From: JAQWCH01 sp050952725
GTDB taxonomy: Bacteria > Bacillota_I > Bacilli_A > RFN20 > CAG-826
DNA: 64,000 bases
Direction: 5' to 3'
Assembly: GCA_050952725.1 (NCBI GenBank)
Contig: JBMNLN010000001.1
Coordinates: 124,001 to 188,000, forward strand
The number at the start of each line of letters is the position of its first letter. Position 1 is the first letter of the stretch. Position numbers and translations under genes: made by a program. Shown here piece after piece: positions 7,490-15,431 of this stretch. The notes beneath the pieces are model-generated. The model searched no databases. It saw only the letters and a list, made by a program, of their open reading frames with translations, and was not told the DNA's origin.

Positions 7490-9451
7490 TTATTCTTCCT
7501 TGATTTTCGGTTGGATATAACGACATGAAGGGAAGCCGCTACAGCCGACGAAAGGTTTACCTTTTTTACTCTTTCGTTCCACGAGAGGTCGTCCGCATTC
7601 AGGGCAATTTTCCCCCGTGTATTTAAGTTCTGCTTTTTCTTTTTTCACATAACGACATCGCGGATAATTTGAACAAGCGATAAATTCGCCATAACGACCT
7701 TTACGGACCACTAATTCTGAGCCGCATTTAGGACAGATTTCGCCAGTGGGTTTTGGAGGAATTTTTTCAAGATTTTTCGTCGCGTAATCGACTTGTTCGA
7801 TAAAAGGATGATAAAACTGATGGAGAATTTCGCTGCGAGAAGTTTTCTCTGTGGCGATATCATCGAGTTCTTTTTCCATTTTCGCAGTGAATTCCGCGGA
7901 GATAAATTCAGGAAAATACTCCTGCAGGGTTTCCGTAGTTAATTCCCCTTGCTCGGTCGGGGTAAGCACCCCTTTGGTCGAGGTCAGATAACCGCGTTGT
8001 TGTAAGGTGCTTAAGGTTGAAGCATAGGTCGAAGGGCGACCGATACCTAAATCTTCCATCATCTTGATGATTCGCGCCTCGGAATAACGAGGTGGGGCTT
8101 TGGTAAAGTTTTGTGAAGGAACTAATTCTTTAATCTTAAAGCGGTCTCCGACTTGCCAAGTGGGCAGTTTCGGATCATCTTTTCCTTCAAAAATTCCATA
8201 AATTACTGCGTATCCAGGTGAAACCGTCGCACTGGCCTCAATGTTAAATCGCGCGGCGCCCGCTTTGAAGGTCACGATGGTTTTTTCTTCAATTTTGGCC
8301 GGCATTAACGAGGCTAAAGTCCGGGCGTAGATGAGGCGATAGAGCGCGAATTCATCTTTGCTTAATTTATCTTTTAAACTTTCCGGCGTCCGCTGATTGC
8401 CAGTCGGGCGAATCGCTTCGTGGGCATCTTGGATATTTTCTTCTGTCTTTGGGCCTTTTTTCTTTGGTACACCAAGATAGTATTCCTCACCCCAAGTCGC
8501 GGCAATAAAGCGGTGGGCGCGCTCTAGGTAAGATGGCGATAAGCGCGTCGAATCAGTACGGATATACGTAATTAAACCCACTGGACCTTCATCGATGGTA
8601 ATTCCTTCGAATAATTTGGCGGCAATCCGTGTGGTTTTTTGCACGCGCATATGCAATTTATTAAAGGCTTCTTGTTGTAAGGTCGAAGTGGTAAAAGGCA
8701 ATGGAGGTAATTTCTTATTCTGTTTCTTTTCAATTTTTTCGATGACAATTTCGCCAGGAATTTTCTTCAAAACCTCTTCCATTTGAGTTTTTGAGACGAT
8801 TTTCTTTTCACCATTATCAAGTCCGATAAACTGTAAACGATATGCTTGATCTTCATGGGCAATTAAGGCCTCTAAAGTCCAATATTCCTCAGGGATAAAA
8901 TCGCGGATTTCTTTTTCGCGATCGACAATTATTTTTAAAGTTGACGACTGCACGCGGCCCGCCGAAGGCGATTTGATTTTCCATTGCAAAAGTTTGGAGA
9001 GTTTGAAACCGATAATTCGATCGAGAATTCTCCGCGTCTCTTGGGAGGAGACTAAAGAAAGATCAATGCTCCGAGGTTTTTTCATGCCCTCAGCCACACC
9101 ATCGCGCGTAATTTCGTGAAATTCTAAACGTTTGGTCGTCTCTAAAGGCAAGGATAAAACTTCGGCAAGATGCCAAGCGATTGCTTCGCCTTCGCGGTCC
9201 GGGTCCGTAGCGATGAAAATCTCATCGGCTTTCTTGACCGCATCTTTTAAACTATTAACAACTTTATACTTATCCTTATTTATTATGTACCGAGGGGCAA
9301 AGTCGCGGTTGATATCAATTCCCAATTGACCAGGACCAGTGGTCGCTAGGTCGCGAATATGACCAACCGAGGCTAAAATTTTATAGTCATTACCGAGATA
9401 ACGGCTGATTGTGTGCGATTTAGTCGGGGATTCAACAATAATCAATTTCAT
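7490..9451 (-). CDS. topA: DNA topoisomerase I
   Basis: Type IA topoisomerase relaxing negative supercoils. The Toprim domain has IVESPTK at residues 5-11 and the acidic DPDREGE at 83-89. Active-site Tyr296 lies in LITYIRTDST. Two C-terminal zinc ribbons follow (CPKCGSELVVRKGRYGEFIACSNYPRC and a second four-Cys repeat), fewer than in E. coli but normal for some Bacilli. Length 653 aa from ATG 9451, which gives the canonical MKLIIVESPTK; the longer frame adds 17 non-conserved residues. It has its own TTGACA/TATATT promoter. dprA-topA-trmFO is conserved gene order. Confidence 0.97.
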   Translation of the reverse strand: MKLIIVESPTKSHTISRYLGNDYKILASVGHIRDLATTGPGQLGIDINRDFAPRYIINKDKYKVVNSLKDAVKKADEIFIATDPDREGEAIAWHLAEVLSLPLETTKRLEFHEITRDGVAEGMKKPRSIDLSLVSSQETRRILDRIIGFKLSKLLQWKIKSPSAGRVQSSTLKIIVDREKEIRDFIPEEYWTLEALIAHEDQAYRLQFIGLDNGEKKIVSKTQMEEVLKKIPGEIVIEKIEKKQNKKLPPLPFTTSTLQQEAFNKLHMRVQKTTRIAAKLFEGITIDEGPVGLITYIRTDSTRLSPSYLERAHRFIAATWGEEYYLGVPKKKGPKTEENIQDAHEAIRPTGNQRTPESLKDKLSKDEFALYRLIYARTLASLMPAKIEEKTIVTFKAGAARFNIEASATVSPGYAVIYGIFEGKDDPKLPTWQVGDRFKIKELVPSQNFTKAPPRYSEARIIKMMEDLGIGRPSTYASTLSTLQQRGYLTSTKGVLTPTEQGELTTETLQEYFPEFISAEFTAKMEKELDDIATEKTSRSEILHQFYHPFIEQVDYATKNLEKIPPKPTGEICPKCGSELVVRKGRYGEFIACSNYPRCRYVKKEKAELKYTGENCPECGRPLVERKSKKGKPFVGCSGFPSCRYIQPKIKEE

Positions 9452-9473
9452 AAATATACCTGTAAACACTGAA

Positions 9474-9502
9474 AATATAAGTCGATTTTCTATGCTTGTC
9501 AA
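9474..9502 (-). promoter_or_regulatory. Promoter of topA
   Basis: Consensus TTGACA (9497-9502), 17-base spacer, TATATT (9474-9479) on the minus strand. The transcript would have a leader of about 16 bases with ACAGG before ATG 9451. Confidence 0.8.
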
Positions 9503-9562
9503 TTGATAAGCGCATGATATTTATCCTTTATTTTTGAAAAAAATAAAATTCATGATTAATGA

Positions 9563-10351
9563 TTAATTTTCGCGCTTGACTCCTTGAAAGACGATATCGC
9601 TCGCCTTCTCGACTAAATAAGCACCATCTTTGATTAATTGATTACAGACCGAGGCGGTATCAGCCGGGTAGGGAAGACAATAGATATCCTTCCCTTGGGA
9701 GAGGGCTTGCGAAACGGTGATTAACGTCCCCGAACGCTGGTGAGCTTCAGCGACAAAGACCGCATCGGATAAAGCGGCAACTAAGCGGTTGCGAATCGGG
9801 AAATGCTCTTTGCGCGCAGGTAAATTACCTGGGTATTCTGAAATCAACAAATGATGTTCTTTAATCGTCTGATAGAGTTCTTGATTGCGCACTGGATAGC
9901 AATGCTCAATTCCCGAACCTAAAACCGCGATTGTCATTCCCCCTTGGGCAATCGCCGCTTGATGGGCAATCGTATCGATACCAAGTGCCAAACCACTGAC
10001 GATCACCTGCCCCATCGTCACTAAATCGGTAACGATTTTCTTAGTCATGCGCTCCCCATAAGCAGTAGGTTTTCTTGTGCCGATTACCGCAATGCGATCT
10101 TTAACGGTGTTAACGAGCGACCAATCACCATAATAAAAAAGGACAAGAGGCGGTTTATAGACTTGCTTTAAACTCGCGGGGTAATCATCATCAAGTAAAG
10201 TACAATACGAGCATTTAATTGTTTTTAAGGCCTCTTTAACTTTTTCTTCTTCGATTTTCTCTTTGCGGCGAATCGCTTCTAAGATCTTATCGAAATCACC
10301 TTGATACCGAATCGCTAAGTAGACTAATAATTCCCGTGCTTTAATCATCAT
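9563..10351 (-). CDS. dprA: DNA-processing protein DprA/Smf
   Basis: DprA loads RecA on incoming single-stranded DNA. The Rossmann-like core is complete: AVIGTRKPTAYGERMT, VSGLALGIDTIAHQAAI, AVLGSGIEHCYPVRN, LLISEYP, HFPIRNRLVAALSDAVFVAEAHQRSGTL and a C-terminal KDGAYLV. It is 262 aa, slightly shorter than Bacillus DprA because the N-terminal domain is compact and there is no C-terminal winged helix. The SD GGGAG precedes the tandem ATG at 10351. It is downstream of rnhB, as in Bacilli. Presence of dprA alone does not show competence. Confidence 0.94.
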   Translation of the reverse strand: MMIKARELLVYLAIRYQGDFDKILEAIRRKEKIEEEKVKEALKTIKCSYCTLLDDDYPASLKQVYKPPLVLFYYGDWSLVNTVKDRIAVIGTRKPTAYGERMTKKIVTDLVTMGQVIVSGLALGIDTIAHQAAIAQGGMTIAVLGSGIEHCYPVRNQELYQTIKEHHLLISEYPGNLPARKEHFPIRNRLVAALSDAVFVAEAHQRSGTLITVSQALSQGKDIYCLPYPADTASVCNQLIKDGAYLVEKASDIVFQGVKREN

Positions 10352-10404
10352 TAAAAAAACTCCCTAGTGAAACACGTAGTCAAAATGGGAGTAAAAGGTA
10401 TCTT

Positions 10405-11037
10405 TTAGAATAAAGTCAATTGTTCATACTGAACTTTTTTTACTGGTTTATACGAGAAGCGATGAATCCCGCGTTTTGGTCCGTGAAGCAAAAGGGCATT
10501 AAGATGTTTCTTCGTGCAATAACCCTTATTGTTTTTAAAGTCATATTGGGGATATTCCCGATCGAGTTCGACCATGATCTGGTCACGGGTCACTTTCGCG
10601 ATGATTGAGGCGGCGGCCACGGAGAGTGATTTTTGATCGGCTTTAATCAAAACCTCAACTGGCTTTTTACTTTTGGGCAAAGGCATCGCATCGGAAATGA
10701 TTAAATCATAATGATGTTTTAATTGATCAATGGCCATTTGCATCGCTTTTTGACTGGCGCGATAGACGTTTAACTCATCGACTTCTTCAGGAGAAATAAT
10801 GCCGATTCCGATATCGAGAGCAATTTCTTTAATTTGCGCAAACGCTTCAAGGCGTTTTTTCTCGCTTAACTGTTTGGAATCAGCGATTAACTCTGAGCGC
10901 CAATGAGAAGGGAGAATGACTGCTGCAGCTACCAATGGACCCGCTAGCGGCCCGCGACCTGCTTCATCGGTGCCGACGATAAATTGATAGCCTGCTAAAT
11001 AAAAGCGATATTCGTAATCAAGCATCTTCAATCTCAT
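10405..11037 (-). CDS. rnhB: Ribonuclease HII
   Basis: Cleaves RNA in RNA-DNA hybrids and single ribonucleotides in DNA. The N-terminal GTDEAGRGPLAGPLVAAAV supplies the first Asp-Glu pair. Two further acidic residues lie in ISDAM and AKVTRDQIM. HLNALLLHGPKRGIHRFSY is the family's C-terminal motif. About 210 aa. The start is uncertain between TTG 11046 (AGGA five bases upstream), ATG 11037 and ATG 11028; all lie inside the end of rbgA, so translation is coupled to it. Confidence 0.94.
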   Translation of the reverse strand: MRLKMLDYEYRFYLAGYQFIVGTDEAGRGPLAGPLVAAAVILPSHWRSELIADSKQLSEKKRLEAFAQIKEIALDIGIGIISPEEVDELNVYRASQKAMQMAIDQLKHHYDLIISDAMPLPKSKKPVEVLIKADQKSLSVAAASIIAKVTRDQIMVELDREYPQYDFKNNKGYCTKKHLNALLLHGPKRGIHRFSYKPVKKVQYEQLTLF

Positions 11038-11878
11038 CGAGGACAATTGGTCCTAAAATACCAAGGCGAAATTCGTTTTGTAAAACTGTTCCCGCACTTG
11101 CTAAATCGTATTCAGCGTTTTGGAGTAATCCTCGTCTTTTCGCAATTCCAAGATAAAGTTCAGGAAGAGAGGCAAGTTCATCATTGGTCAAGTCATATCT
11201 TTTCATCAAGTAATCAGGATGTTTTTTAATCAAAAATTCAAAAATCGCCTTTTGGATCCGATCACTTGGCAAGATGTGACTGGGAATAGTTCCAATCATC
11301 GCTAAATGAAGCGCGCTTGTTTGATCATCGTAGTTCGGTGGCAAAATCCCTGGAGTATCAACGAGTTCAAATTCCGGACTGACTTTAACCCATTGTTGCC
11401 CGCGCGTTAAACCGGGACGATTTGCGGCTTTGGCGCTCCTACGACCGACAAGGCAATTGATTAAAGTTGATTTCCCCACATTAGGAATTCCCACCACTAG
11501 GGCGCGCAAGGGTTGGGGTTTTAAGCCGCGGTTTTGGTCCTTGGCTTTTTTTTGTTCATAAAAGGGCCGAAGCGCTTTTAAAATCAGTTTGCGGCTGGCA
11601 TGAGACGCAAGATTACAGGCGATGACCGCCTGATTATCTTTTTTTAAGGTTTTGACCCATTCTGCGACCTCTTTAGAGACTGCTAAATCGCTTTTAGTTA
11701 AAACCAAAAGACGTGGCTTCTGGGGGCTAATTTGACCTAAATAGGGGTTTTTACTACTGCGAGGGGCGCGCGCATCAAGCAGTTCAATAAAAACATCAAT
11801 ATATTTGGCTTTAGTTTCAATCTCCCTTAAAGCTTTGACCATGTGGCCAGGAAACCAATGGATATGCTTCGTCGCCAT
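11018..11878 (-). CDS. rbgA: Ribosome biogenesis GTPase RbgA (YlqF)
   Basis: Circularly permuted GTPase needed for late 50S assembly. The N-terminal WFPGHMVKALREI is typical of RbgA. The G motifs come in permuted order: LTKSD (G4) first, then GIPNVGKSTLIN (G1), GLTRG (G2) and DTPG (G3). 286 aa. Its ATG overlaps the lepB stop by one base (TAATG) and its end overlaps rnhB, so lepB-rbgA-rnhB is a coupled set following rplS as in many Bacillota. Confidence 0.95.
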   Translation of the reverse strand: MATKHIHWFPGHMVKALREIETKAKYIDVFIELLDARAPRSSKNPYLGQISPQKPRLLVLTKSDLAVSKEVAEWVKTLKKDNQAVIACNLASHASRKLILKALRPFYEQKKAKDQNRGLKPQPLRALVVGIPNVGKSTLINCLVGRRSAKAANRPGLTRGQQWVKVSPEFELVDTPGILPPNYDDQTSALHLAMIGTIPSHILPSDRIQKAIFEFLIKKHPDYLMKRYDLTNDELASLPELYLGIAKRRGLLQNAEYDLASAGTVLQNEFRLGILGPIVLDEIEDA

Positions 11879-12618
11879 TAGTAGTAATATCTAAATTCCC
11901 AAGGAGAATAAAACTTGCGTCCTAAGGGAACTTCTTGCCCCTCGATTATTTTCTTATCGCTGTAGCGTCCCTCGATGAGAAAGAGAACCCCGATAATCTC
12001 ACTTTTCTTAATATAGCCAAAGTTGCGGGAGTCGGTTGATTTACCGCGATTATCTCCGAGAACAAAATATTCATCTTCACCAAGAACATAATTTTCACCA
12101 CAAGCGTGTTTGCCAGAATAATAAGTGTTCGTTAAGGGATTGGTAGCAAGAATTGTCGTATTGATATACTTGTCTTGGTCATCAAGGGTAAAGATCTTTT
12201 CCCCTGCGGTAATGGTAATCGGATCTTGATCATTAATCGTGCTTCCATTAGCGATGGAAATCGTTTCATTAGGCAAGGCGATAATGCGTTTAATGATGAC
12301 GTGGTTGGCAGTCGGAGTGCCGAAAACGCGCGAACCATCAATAATCACAATTTGATACCGATTAATTTTGTCAATCCGATAATCGTGAGTGTTCATCAGA
12401 CCAAACTCGAGATTTTGTAAAGTCGGCAACATCGAATCGCCACTGATCCAAACGCTAGTGTAGTACTTATTTGCTCCAAGGATGAAAATTCCGATAATTA
12501 AAGTAAAAGCAATCAGGAAAGAGAGCAACGCGGAAAAGAAGCGCCGCCAACGTTGACGTCGTGTGGGAACAATGTTTTTTTCGGGGAGCTTCGAAAGCCC
12601 AACTGCTGCTTCTTTCAT
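11878..12618 (-). CDS. lepB: Type I signal peptidase
   Basis: Membrane serine protease that removes signal peptides. A single N-terminal membrane helix (FFSALLSFLIAFTLIIGIFILGA) is followed by the nucleophile Ser in SGDSMLPT, general-base Lys in HVIIKRIIALP, and the conserved GEDEYFVLGDNRGKSTDSR near the C-terminus. I place the start at ATG 12618 (246 aa). GTG 12624 and TTG 12627 are also in frame and only 8 and 5 bases from the TATAAT at 12633-12638. There is no good SD, so the transcript is short-leadered or leaderless. It likely processes the many secreted proteins of the sugar island. Confidence 0.93.
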   Translation of the reverse strand: MKEAAVGLSKLPEKNIVPTRRQRWRRFFSALLSFLIAFTLIIGIFILGANKYYTSVWISGDSMLPTLQNLEFGLMNTHDYRIDKINRYQIVIIDGSRVFGTPTANHVIIKRIIALPNETISIANGSTINDQDPITITAGEKIFTLDDQDKYINTTILATNPLTNTYYSGKHACGENYVLGEDEYFVLGDNRGKSTDSRNFGYIKKSEIIGVLFLIEGRYSDKKIIEGQEVPLGRKFYSPWEFRYYY

Positions 12619-12632
12619 AGACACCAAGTAAT

Positions 12633-12638
12633 ATTATA
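12633..12638 (-). promoter_or_regulatory. -10 box for lepB-rbgA-rnhB
   Basis: TATAAT between the rplS terminator and lepB. A weak -35 (TACACT) sits 17 bases upstream. The TATAAT lies 14 bases from ATG 12618 and 8 bases from GTG 12624. Confidence 0.5.
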
Positions 12639-12671
12639 GACCTTTATTCAGTGCGAGTGTAGTTTTCCGAA

Positions 12672-12695
12672 GAAAAAGGCTCCCGTGGGGAGCCT
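12672..12695 (-). terminator. Terminator after rplS
   Basis: 8-bp stem AGGCTCCC/GGGAGCCT (12677-12684 with 12688-12695) and a 3-base loop, followed by a T-tract on the minus strand. Confidence 0.88.
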
Positions 12696-12716
12696 GTCAC
12701 TTTTAAGCATGATGAC

Positions 12717-13064
12717 TTAAAGCGCTTCTTTAATCCGCGCTGCTTTACCGCGACGACTACGGATGTAAGTAATCTTGTTGCGTCGAACTTTACCGACCCG
12801 GAGAACTTCGATGGCTGCAATCGTAGGTGAATGAAGGGAGAAGTTTCTCTCCACCCCGATTTGGCCGCTCATTTTCCGGACGATGAAGGTTTCATTGACC
12901 CCACCACCTTGACGGGCGATGACCACTCCTTCAAAGTTTTGGATACGCTCTTTTTTGTTTTCGATGATCCGCACCGATACTCTAATCGTATCCCCGGCGG
13001 AGAAATCGGGTAAATCCGTCCGAAGTTGGGAGGCGGTAATTTCATTGACCAAGTTATTGTTCAT
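12717..13064 (-). CDS. rplS: 50S ribosomal protein L19
   Basis: 115 aa from ATG 13064, which has GAGGAGG just upstream. Eighteen further in-frame codons precede it but are not conserved. Family motifs PDFSAGDTIRV, RIQNFEGVVIARQGGGVNETFIVRKMS, GVERNFSLHSP and RRNKITYIRSRRGKAARI are complete. In most Bacilli rplS follows trmD; here it is separated from trmD by pfkB and by the reversal of the rpsP-uppP block. It has its own promoter and terminator. Confidence 0.97.
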   Translation of the reverse strand: MNNNLVNEITASQLRTDLPDFSAGDTIRVSVRIIENKKERIQNFEGVVIARQGGGVNETFIVRKMSGQIGVERNFSLHSPTIAAIEVLRVGKVRRNKITYIRSRRGKAARIKEAL

Positions 13065-13147
13065 ACTTTTTCCTCCTCGAGAATAGTTTTTTTCGTGATG
13101 TTCATACAAGAGTGACACTTCAGCGGACCACCACTAGCGATAAACGC
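13065..13147 (-). promoter_or_regulatory. rplS mRNA leader, possible L19 autoregulatory region
   Basis: About 80 bases of untranslated leader between the predicted start of transcription and the rplS ATG. It can form small stems (GCG/CGC near 13135-13145, and AGTGG/CCGCT with loop TGGT near 13120-13133). Firmicutes rplS mRNAs often carry an L19 leader, but I cannot confirm a match to that family by eye. Confidence 0.35.
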
Positions 13148-13153
13148 TCCCAC

Positions 13154-13182
13154 AATATAGCAAAAACCCGCCTTATTGTAAA
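13154..13182 (-). promoter_or_regulatory. Promoter of rplS, nested in the pfkB terminator
   Basis: TTTACA (13177-13182), 17-base spacer, TATATT (13154-13159) on the minus strand. The -35 lies in the loop of the pfkB terminator hairpin, so the two signals overlap. Confidence 0.75.
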
Positions 13183-13194
13183 GGGCGAGTTTTT
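13162..13194 (-). terminator. Terminator after pfkB
   Basis: Minus-strand stem AACTCGCC/GGCGGGTT with a ~10-base loop, followed by T5. It lies about 65 bases downstream of the pfkB stop. Confidence 0.75.
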
Positions 13195-13258
13195 AATTTT
13201 AATCATATCGATATGCAGGAGTTTTTGAACACAAAACAATGGGGATTTGTATGAGTTT

Positions 13259-14176
13259 CTAGGTAATTTGGGGCCTGATTCGCTCAATGTCTTCTGGGAA
13301 AGCTAGCCATCTTTGTCCACTAGTCGCAGTTCCTGTGGCCACACCAAATTTCAAGGCTAGCTCAAAATCTTTTGTATTGAGATATTCAGCAAGAAATCCC
13401 GCAATTAAAGAATCGCCCGAAGCTACAGCAGAAACCACCTCGATTTGGGGAGGACGCGCAGCAAATAATTGATAATCTTTACTCATCAACAATGCTCCGT
13501 CACGACCGAGAGAAACAATGACGTTTTCTACGCCGCGATCAATCAAAGTGCGCATATAAGAGACGACTTTTTCCTCATGGAGATCAGTGGGATTTTTCAC
13601 ATCAAAAAGACTGGCGAGTTCTTCGCGGTTAGGTTTGATTAAAAAGGGTTTTCCCTCAATCGTATGTTTTAACAAATCGCCAGAAGCATCGACAATCACC
13701 CGAACATCACGAGTTTTCAAGTCGGTAATTAAATCGCGGTAAACTGTCACCGGTAAACCTTCCGGGACACTTCCCGATAAAACCAGATAATCACCTTTTT
13801 CTAAGGGCTCTAATTTCCGAAGAATTTCCTTGAATTCTTTTTTCTGAATCATCGGTCCGCGCGAATTGAGTTCCGTGGTAATCCCCGAACGACCGCGAAT
13901 TTTAATATTGGTGCGGTTTTCTTCGTTGATGGGCACAAAAGAGGGAGTCACTCCTTCTCTTTGTACTTGATTGAGGATCACCCTGCCGTTTTGCCCCCCT
14001 AAAAAGCCTAGAGCAACCACGGGAAAGCCAAGACGGGCAAGAATAATCGAGACGTTAATTCCTTTTCCGCCCGGGTGGATGTCAGGGTTGGCCACCCGAT
14101 TGATAACTCCCATTTCAAGTTCTTCAAGCGAAAAGATATAGTCCAAACATGGATTGAGTGTCAGGGTGTAGATCAT
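13259..14176 (-). CDS. PfkB-family hexose-phosphate kinase, 1-phosphofructokinase/tagatose-6-phosphate kinase type
   Basis: 305 aa from ATG 14176 (MIYTLTLNPCLD, the usual FruK/LacC start). The substrate-side motif is GGKGINVSIILARLG, followed by SGSVPEGLP. The catalytic region reads VASGDSLIAGFLAEY, where most relatives have GAGDS; the catalytic Asp is kept. It phosphorylates a sugar phosphate (fructose-1-phosphate or tagatose-6-phosphate) with ATP. No PTS gene is adjacent, so the substrate cannot be settled. It lies alone between the inverted rpsP block and rplS, with its own TATAAT and terminator. Confidence 0.82.
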   Translation of the reverse strand: MIYTLTLNPCLDYIFSLEELEMGVINRVANPDIHPGGKGINVSIILARLGFPVVALGFLGGQNGRVILNQVQREGVTPSFVPINEENRTNIKIRGRSGITTELNSRGPMIQKKEFKEILRKLEPLEKGDYLVLSGSVPEGLPVTVYRDLITDLKTRDVRVIVDASGDLLKHTIEGKPFLIKPNREELASLFDVKNPTDLHEEKVVSYMRTLIDRGVENVIVSLGRDGALLMSKDYQLFAARPPQIEVVSAVASGDSLIAGFLAEYLNTKDFELALKFGVATGTATSGQRWLAFPEDIERIRPQIT

Positions 14177-14206
14177 GATTCCTTTTCTCCCTTGTGTTAT
14201 ATAAAG

Positions 14207-14212
14207 ATTATA
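14207..14212 (-). promoter_or_regulatory. -10 box for pfkB
   Basis: TATAAT 30 bases before ATG 14176, with AAGGGAG between. The -35 is poor. Confidence 0.45.
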
Positions 14213-14263
14213 AGCCATATTCAGCAAAACAGCACACTATATTTCTCTGTTAAGGATTTTCCC

Positions 14264-14292
14264 TTGACAAGATGAACGGGATTATTTAAGAT
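14264..14292 (+). promoter_or_regulatory. Promoter of rpsP-khpA
   Basis: TTGACA (14264-14269), 17-base spacer, TAAGAT (14287-14292), 31 bases before the rpsP ATG with AAGGAGG between. Confidence 0.8.
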
Positions 14293-14323
14293 AACCACGT
14301 TACTAAAAAGGAGGAAGTGCTCT

Positions 14324-14599
14324 ATGGCAGTTAAGATTCGTTTAACCCGCGTTGGCCGTCACAAAGACCCCCATTACCGGATTGTCGCGACTGATAGCCG
14401 TCAAGCCCGCGATGGTCGAATTATTGAACAAATTGGTTTTTACAATCCCGATCATCCCCAAGAACAAGCGACCATCAATGAGGAATTAGCCTTAAAATGG
14501 CTCGCCAATGGTGCGCAACCAAGTGACACCGTCCGCGCAATTTTCAAGAAGACCGGTATTTTAGAGAAGCACCGCGCCGCCAAAAAAGCAGGTAAATAA
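14324..14599 (+). CDS. rpsP: 30S ribosomal protein S16
   Basis: 91 aa. The N-terminus VKIRLTRVGRHKDPHYRIVATDSRQARDGR and IEQIGFYNP are diagnostic of S16, and the C-terminus is Lys-rich. AAGGAGG lies ten bases before the ATG. It starts a + strand block (rpsP, khpA, rimM, trmD, uppP) that runs against the surrounding genes. Confidence 0.97.
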   Translation: MAVKIRLTRVGRHKDPHYRIVATDSRQARDGRIIEQIGFYNPDHPQEQATINEELALKWLANGAQPSDTVRAIFKKTGILEKHRAAKKAGK

Positions 14600-14601
14600 T
14601 T

Positions 14602-14874
14602 ATGGATTATGTAACCATTGTCCGCACGATTATCGAACCGCTGGTGGACCATCCTCAAGCGTTACTAATCCGGGAAATTCCCAACGAAAACAAAAATCGG
14701 ACCACGGTAGTTATCGTCGCTGATGATAACGATACGGCCCGCCTAATCGGCCGTCGCGGCATGATTGCTAACGCTTTGCGCGAAGTGGTCGCGATTGCTG
14801 GCAAACAAGATGGCGTCCGGCTCTTCTTGAAATTTGAGACTTTCACTGATAATGATGAAGCGAGCGAGGTTTAA
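14602..14874 (+). CDS. khpA: KH-domain RNA-binding protein KhpA (YlqC)
   Basis: 90 aa. A single KH domain with the RNA-gripping loop IGRRG (around residue 50) followed by MIANALREVVAIAG. KhpA, usually paired with KhpB/Jag, binds many RNAs and affects cell elongation in streptococci. It starts two bases after the rpsP stop, so it is translationally coupled. Its stop codon lies inside a terminator hairpin. Confidence 0.92.
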   Translation: MDYVTIVRTIIEPLVDHPQALLIREIPNENKNRTTVVIVADDNDTARLIGRRGMIANALREVVAIAGKQDGVRLFLKFETFTDNDEASEV

Positions 14875-14891
14875 TTCCTTGCTCTTTTTTT
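14862..14891 (+). terminator. Terminator overlapping the khpA stop
   Basis: Stem GAGCGAGG (14862-14869) with CCTTGCTC (14877-14884), one G-T pair, loop containing the TAA, then seven T. It separates rpsP-khpA from rimM-trmD-uppP. Confidence 0.85.
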
Positions 14892-14897
14892 ATGTTG

Positions 14898-14903
14898 TAT
14901 AAT
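14898..14903 (+). promoter_or_regulatory. -10 box of rimM, next to its start codon
   Basis: TATAAT nine bases before ATG 14913, immediately after the khpA terminator. No SD lies between, so the rimM mRNA is predicted to be nearly leaderless. Confidence 0.55.
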
Positions 14904-14912
14904 AACCGATAG

Positions 14913-15431
14913 ATGAAGATGCAAGATTATTTAAAAGTCGGAACGATCATTGCTACTCGTGGTTTAAACGGGACCTTAAAAATCTATTCGACCTCAGACT
15001 TAAGAAAAAAGCGTTTTGCCCCGCGGTCAACCGTTTACTTTTACGATGCCAAAGAAAAAAAACATCTTCCCTTCACCGTTGTCTCGCATGCCATTTCAGG
15101 GGAACTTGATCTCGTCCGCTTTGAAGAAATTACCGACATTAATGAAGCAGAAAAATACCTCAAATGGGAAGTTCATATTTTCAAAAACCAAACTGATCTT
15201 CCCAAAGGATATTATTTTGAAGCCGATTTAATCGGCATGAGTGTTGAAGATGAAAAGGGAAAAATAATCGGTGAGGTTTCTCGCCTTGAAGAATATGGAC
15301 CTTATAAGACTCTGAGAATTAAACGTCATCAACAAAATGATGTTCTGATTCCAATGGTGAAATTCTATATCAAAAAAATCGATCTTGAAAATAAGCAGAT
15401 GGTCGTTCATGTCATTGAGGGGCTTTTATGA
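14913..15431 (+). CDS. rimM: 16S rRNA processing protein RimM
   Basis: 172 aa. RimM binds S19 and helps mature the 30S head. The N-terminal barrel starts YLKVGTIIATRGLNGTLKIY, and the C-terminal PRC barrel includes YYFEADLIGMSVEDEKGKIIGEV and LIPMVKFYIKKIDLENKQMVV. ATG 14913 follows TATAAT by nine bases with no SD; ATG 14919 (MQDYLKV) is an alternative with the same issue. Its end overlaps trmD by four bases (ATGA). Confidence 0.94.
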   Translation: MKMQDYLKVGTIIATRGLNGTLKIYSTSDLRKKRFAPRSTVYFYDAKEKKHLPFTVVSHAISGELDLVRFEEITDINEAEKYLKWEVHIFKNQTDLPKGYYFEADLIGMSVEDEKGKIIGEVSRLEEYGPYKTLRIKRHQQNDVLIPMVKFYIKKIDLENKQMVVHVIEGLL

